Below the pieces are notes generated by a model. The model worked only from the letters and a program-made list of their open reading frames with translations, was not told the origin of the DNA and searched no databases. A stretch of 9,967 nucleotides of DNA from NCBI GenBank assembly GCA_023423215.1, contig JAFAFZ010000600.1:1-9967 (forward strand), read 5' to 3'. Origin of the DNA: Actinomycetes bacterium (GTDB lineage: Bacteria; Actinomycetota; Acidimicrobiia; Acidimicrobiales; Microtrichaceae). Of this stretch, positions 7,399-9,967 are shown one piece after another (the first letter of the stretch is position 1; every line of letters begins with the position of its first letter). The position numbers and the translations under genes were made by a program.

Positions 7399-8198
7399 GA
7401 CGCCGGGACCTCGGCCAGGCGGAGCTCGCGCGGATCCAGGCGCTGGATCTGCTCGAGCTCGTCGGGCGTGGGCAGGCGCGACTCCTCGACGTCGTCCGGG
7501 ACGACCAGGTCGAACCCGGTCGCCTCGACGACCTCGGCGACCGTCACGCCGGGGTGCACCGAACGCAGGCGCATGACCGGCACGCCGTCGTCGCCGGTCG
7601 CCTCGAAGTCGAAGACGCCGAGGTTCGACACGACGCGCCGCACCTCGTGGAAGCGGGCGGCGACCGGACCGAGCTGTGCAGCGCGGTCGTAGCCGATGCC
7701 GCAGACCACGTCGACGGCCTCGACGAACACGCGGGGCGAGTGGTTCGGCACCCAGTAGCTGGTCGTGTGGTTGATCGTGTTGCCCGGAGCGCCGCGGAAG
7801 CCGAGCAGCTGGCGGCGGGGCTGCGCCCACTCGCCGATGGCCGCGATGTTCTGGTTGCCGAAGCGGTCGACCTGGGTCGCGCCCATCATCACGTGGCGCT
7901 TGCCCTGCCAGAGCAGGCCGAACATCTCGCGGTACGGGTTCCAGTGCGCCACGGTGCGCTGAGCCAGGCGCTCGGCCTCGGGCAGCGCGATCGGCGGGAC
8001 CGCGTCCGGCGACTGCGGGTCCATCAGCGTGTAGTAGCCGTCGGTCAGCGCCAGGTGCGGCTCGAAGGTCGCGGCCGCCAGTCGACCGCCGATGAGCGGG
8101 AGGTTGCCGATCGGGTTGCACAGGCGCTCGCCGTCGCCGCGGAAGGCCTCGGCGATGGCGACGGCGCAGATGTCCGCGCGGGTCACGTCGGTGGTCAT
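7395..8198 (-). CDS. ipdB: IpdB-like beta subunit of the steroid ring-opening CoA hydrolase
   Basis: 267 residues from ATG at 8198, overlapping the ipdA stop as ATGA, with GAGGAG at 8212-8207, eight bases upstream. The sequence belongs to the class I CoA-transferase beta fold, with blocks matching IpdB: NPIGNLPLIGGRLA (28-41), HWNPYREMFGLLWQGKRHVM (85-104), GATQVDRFGNQN (106-117), and GAPGNTINHTTSYWVPNHS (136-154). The segment where true CoA-transferases carry their nucleophilic Glu (Ser-Glu-Asn-Gly type) has none, as known for IpdB, which points to hydrolysis of a ring C-C bond rather than CoA transfer. It is expected to form a heteromer with IpdA and to act on the last steroid ring (the COCHEA-CoA step). 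Mycobacterial IpdB is about 250 residues; the extra length here appears to lie in the charged C-terminal tail. I infer function from memory of the family. Confidence 0.92.
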   Translation of the reverse strand: MTTDVTRADICAVAIAEAFRGDGERLCNPIGNLPLIGGRLAAATFEPHLALTDGYYTLMDPQSPDAVPPIALPEAERLAQRTVAHWNPYREMFGLLWQGKRHVMMGATQVDRFGNQNIAAIGEWAQPRRQLLGFRGAPGNTINHTTSYWVPNHSPRVFVEAVDVVCGIGYDRAAQLGPVAARFHEVRRVVSNLGVFDFEATGDDGVPVMRLRSVHPGVTVAEVVEATGFDLVVPDDVEESRLPTPDELEQIQRLDPRELRLAEVPAS

Positions 8199-9076
8199 GC
8201 CTGCAGCTCCTCGATCTTGGCCTGGTAGCCCTCCTCGTCCAGGTCGAGGAAGTCCGTGCGGAACTCGTCCCACGCCTCGTCCGACTTCGCGGTGGCGGCG
8301 TAGCGCTTCTGGAACGCCTCGTCGCGGCCGTAGTCCGGGGGGCACTCGGTGAAGTGCGCGCCGTTCGGGGACTCGATGACGCCGGTGACGTCCATGCGGG
8401 AGACGCGCAGGTGCGTCACGTCGGCCACCGACGCGAGCTCCTCGGTCTCGATCACCTGCTCGGTCGACACGAAGGCCCGCTCGGCCGCGCGCACGAACAG
8501 GTCGTCCATGAACGGGTCCTCGCCCAGCCACGCCGCGTTGCCCGAGGCGTCCGCGCGGTGCTGGTGCACGAGCGCTGCGTCCAGCTCCAGGGCGGGGACC
8601 GCCAGCAGCTCCTCGTGCTCGGTCCCTGCGTCCGAGACCGTCTCGTAGGGAGAGGTCACGGTGCGCAGGTCGCCCATCAGCTTCGGGACGTCCGAACCGA
8701 GCCCGGCGCGGGTCGGCAGGAAGGGCACCCGCCAGGCGGCCGCCTGCAGGCCGAGCAGCAGCATGCCCTCGTCCCACTCCGCGGCCTCGATCGTGCCGTT
8801 CTGGCGGGCGGCCTGGTAGTGCGGCTCGAGGGGGATCGAGTCGAGCGACACGAACCCCGAGACGACCTTGCGCACCTTGCCGGCACGGCAGAGCAGGCCG
8901 ACGTCGGGACCGCCGTAGCTGACCACCGTCAGGTCGGTCAGGTCCGAGCGGAGGATCGCCCGCACCAGCGACATGGGCTTGCGACGGCTCCCCCACCCCC
9001 CGATGCCGATCGTCATGCCCGATCGCAGTTCGGCGACGACGTCGTCGGTGGTGCAACGCTTGTCCGGTCCGGACAC
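8195..9076 (-). CDS. ipdA: IpdA-like alpha subunit of the steroid ring-opening CoA hydrolase
   Basis: 293 residues, close to the 292 of mycobacterial IpdA. Start GTG at 9076 is preceded by AAGGGGG (9088-9082) with a five-base spacer. Blocks shared with IpdA run throughout: RSGMTIGIGGWGSRRKPMS (18-36), TVVSYGGPDVGLLCRAGKV (50-68), FVSLDS (75-80), WDEGMLLLGLQAA (101-113), LPTRAGLGSDVPKL (120-133), and SPNGAHFTECPPDYGRDEAF near the C-terminus. Glu103 in WDEGM probably corresponds to the Glu (numbered 105 in the characterised enzyme, from memory) required for ring opening. With IpdB it hydrolyses the last steroid ring in cholesterol catabolism, in the cytoplasm. It is first in the ipdABC operon; a palindromic operator and a possible promoter lie 66-120 bases upstream, so repression lifted by a steroid-CoA metabolite is a reasonable guess. 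Confidence 0.94.
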   Translation of the reverse strand: MSGPDKRCTTDDVVAELRSGMTIGIGGWGSRRKPMSLVRAILRSDLTDLTVVSYGGPDVGLLCRAGKVRKVVSGFVSLDSIPLEPHYQAARQNGTIEAAEWDEGMLLLGLQAAAWRVPFLPTRAGLGSDVPKLMGDLRTVTSPYETVSDAGTEHEELLAVPALELDAALVHQHRADASGNAAWLGEDPFMDDLFVRAAERAFVSTEQVIETEELASVADVTHLRVSRMDVTGVIESPNGAHFTECPPDYGRDEAFQKRYAATAKSDEAWDEFRTDFLDLDEEGYQAKIEELQA

Positions 9077-9141
9077 CGGGTCCCCCTTCGTGGTGGGGCG
9101 ACACGAGGATGCGTGCCGCGGCGATGGCGCGACGACCCGGA

Positions 9142-9160
9142 ATCTGATGGGTCGTCAGAT
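9142..9160. promoter_or_regulatory. Palindromic operator-like site 2, upstream of ipdA
   Basis: The 19 bases ATCTGATGGGTCGTCAGAT are an inverted repeat (8-base arms, 3-base spacer, one mismatched pair). On the minus strand they match site 1 at 17 of 19 positions, and a 12-base stretch (9164-9153, minus) is identical to 1260-1249 (minus). It lies 66 bases upstream of the ipdA start and overlaps the transcription start predicted from the candidate promoter, a position typical of a repressor site. It is about 170 bases upstream of the divergent lipoprotein gene. Apart from this and the two promoter candidates, 9077-9330 shows no gene. Confidence 0.72.
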
Positions 9161-9165
9161 CCGGA

Positions 9166-9195
9166 ACGGTAGACGCCGCGCCCGGGCCGGTCGAA
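9166..9195 (-). promoter_or_regulatory. Candidate ipdABC promoter
   Basis: On the minus strand, TTCGAC (9195-9190, -35-like) is followed after 18 bases by TACCGT (9171-9166, -10-like, fitting TAnnnT). The implied transcription start is near 9159, inside operator-like site 2, giving a leader of roughly 80 bases before the ipdA GTG. Each hexamer is only a partial consensus match and the background is GC-rich; the coincidence with the operator is the main support. Confidence 0.4.
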
Positions 9196-9263
9196 ACGTG
9201 CGGGCCCCGGCACGTGCCCCGGCCGCCCGGCCGGCGGTCCGAGGGTCTCGCCGCGGACGCCGG

Positions 9264-9269
9264 TACGCT
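9264..9269 (+). promoter_or_regulatory. Candidate -10 element of the lipoprotein gene
   Basis: TACGCT fits the actinobacterial -10 pattern TAnnnT and would give a leader of about 55 bases. No convincing -35 element is visible 16-19 bases upstream, so this is a weak call. Confidence 0.25.
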
Positions 9270-9330
9270 GACCCGTCCCATCAGACGCGGCGCGGCGACC
9301 CGCGCGGCATCCAGGAACGGAAGCGACCCC

Positions 9331-9936
9331 ATGATGAAGCGACTCACGATCAGCGCGCTGCTGCTGGCGACCCTCGGGCTCTTCGCCGGCGCGTGCGGCG
9401 GCAGCGACGATGCCGCCGACGAGACGACCACCACCAAGAAGGAGACGACCACCACCGAGGCGGGCGCCTCCGACGACGAGGACTCCGGCTCCGACGAGGT
9501 CAGCGACGAGGAGTTCGACGAGGCCATCAGCGTCGTCTCGGACGAGATCACCGCGGCGGGCACCGACTCCTGCGCCCTCTTCGACGTCCTGAACAGCATG
9601 GACGGCGTCGACCTGCCCGATCCGAGCACCCAGAACCAGGTGAAGTCGGCCGTCGGCCTCATCGAGCAGCTCTTCGTCGCCATCGCCGACTCCGCCCCGC
9701 CGGAGTTCGCGACCGAGGCCGACACCCTGCGCAACTCGATCGAGGAGTTCGGGCTGCAGGCCGAGCAGAACGACTACGACCCGGAGTGGATCAACAGCTC
9801 CGAGGCCGACCCGTTCGCCGCCCCGGGTGCCACGGACGCGCTGACGACCTACTTCGGTGCCGTGGCGACCAACTGCCCCGGCGCCATGGAGGACATGGAG
9901 GGCATGGCCGGGACCGAGACCACGGTCGCGCCCTGA
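9331..9936 (+). CDS. Secreted lipoprotein of unknown function
   Basis: 201 residues. ATG at 9331 is chosen because GGAAG at 9319-9323 gives a seven-base spacer and the signal peptide begins there; ATG at 9334 is also possible. The N-terminus is a lipoprotein signal: MMKR, a hydrophobic core (residues 5-19), then AGAC with the lipidated Cys22 (Ala at -3 is slightly atypical). A disordered tether follows (about 23-62), rich in Thr, Asp and Glu with two TTTT runs. A compact predicted-helical region (about 63-185) contains Cys81 and Cys182, which could form a disulfide outside the membrane, and the tail ends in TETTVAP. Such Thr/acid-rich lipoproteins are common in Acidimicrobiia. I do not recognise the domain and assign no function. 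It is divergent from ipdA and shares its upstream region, so co-regulation is possible but unproven. No terminator is visible in the last 31 bases. Confidence 0.85.
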   Translation: MMKRLTISALLLATLGLFAGACGGSDDAADETTTTKKETTTTEAGASDDEDSGSDEVSDEEFDEAISVVSDEITAAGTDSCALFDVLNSMDGVDLPDPSTQNQVKSAVGLIEQLFVAIADSAPPEFATEADTLRNSIEEFGLQAEQNDYDPEWINSSEADPFAAPGATDALTTYFGAVATNCPGAMEDMEGMAGTETTVAP

Positions 9937-9967
9937 CGCCAGCCTGAGCACGCACACGGCCTCCCGC

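Noticed and set aside
9268..9284. CTGA and TCAG half-sites upstream of the lipoprotein, resembling a third operator copy
   Set aside because: The spacing between the halves is two bases longer than in sites 1 and 2 and the inner arms are not symmetric, so chance is the simpler explanation.
8199..9734. N-terminal extension of the ipdB reading frame to 9734
   Set aside because: The frame is open only because of composition; it crosses ipdA and the divergent promoter region. ATG at 8198 with GAGGAG and the ATGA overlap gives the expected IpdB length.
1..9967. CRISPR arrays, insertion sequences, tRNA or rRNA genes, phage genes
   Set aside because: No spaced direct repeats, transposase-like frames, terminal repeats or recognisable RNA gene motifs were seen on either strand.

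Overview
This is a very GC-rich window with GTG and TTG starts, 4-base overlaps between consecutive genes, and a lipoprotein whose mature N-terminus and C-terminus are Thr- and Asp/Glu-rich ('TTTT' runs, ending TTVAP). Together with an ipdABC steroid-ring operon this points to an actinobacterium, most likely of the Acidimicrobiia. The lineage is an inference from style and gene content, not a marker-gene result.

Layout, left to right: (1) a minus-strand acyl-CoA dehydrogenase (1148 down to 1) that runs off the left edge a few residues before its C-terminus; (2) an intergenic stretch (1149-1378) holding a near-perfect palindrome at about 1236-1258; (3) a plus-strand, translationally coupled pair of paralogous membrane GGDEF-EAL proteins (1379-3880 and 3877-6297); (4) converging on them with only 15 bases between stop codons, the minus-strand operon ipdA-ipdB-ipdC (9076 down to 6313), in which each junction is a 4-base start/stop overlap; (5) a divergent intergenic region (9077-9330) with a second copy of the palindrome placed at the expected transcription start of ipdA; (6) a plus-strand secreted lipoprotein of unknown function (9331-9936).

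How the parts work together: IpdA and IpdB form the hydrolase that opens the last steroid ring (ring C/D stage of cholesterol and bile-acid-type catabolism), and IpdC is the flavoprotein of the same stage. The acyl-CoA dehydrogenase belongs to the FadE type used on acyl-CoA and steroid-CoA intermediates. The matching palindromes upstream of both the dehydrogenase and ipdA suggest one repressor, probably TetR-like and not encoded here, controls both. Between them sits a cyclic-di-GMP module. The second protein has every visible GGDEF and EAL catalytic residue. The first keeps its GGDEF motif but has lost essentially all metal- and substrate-binding residues of EAL, so it looks like a diguanylate cyclase carrying a catalytically dead, possibly regulatory, EAL domain.
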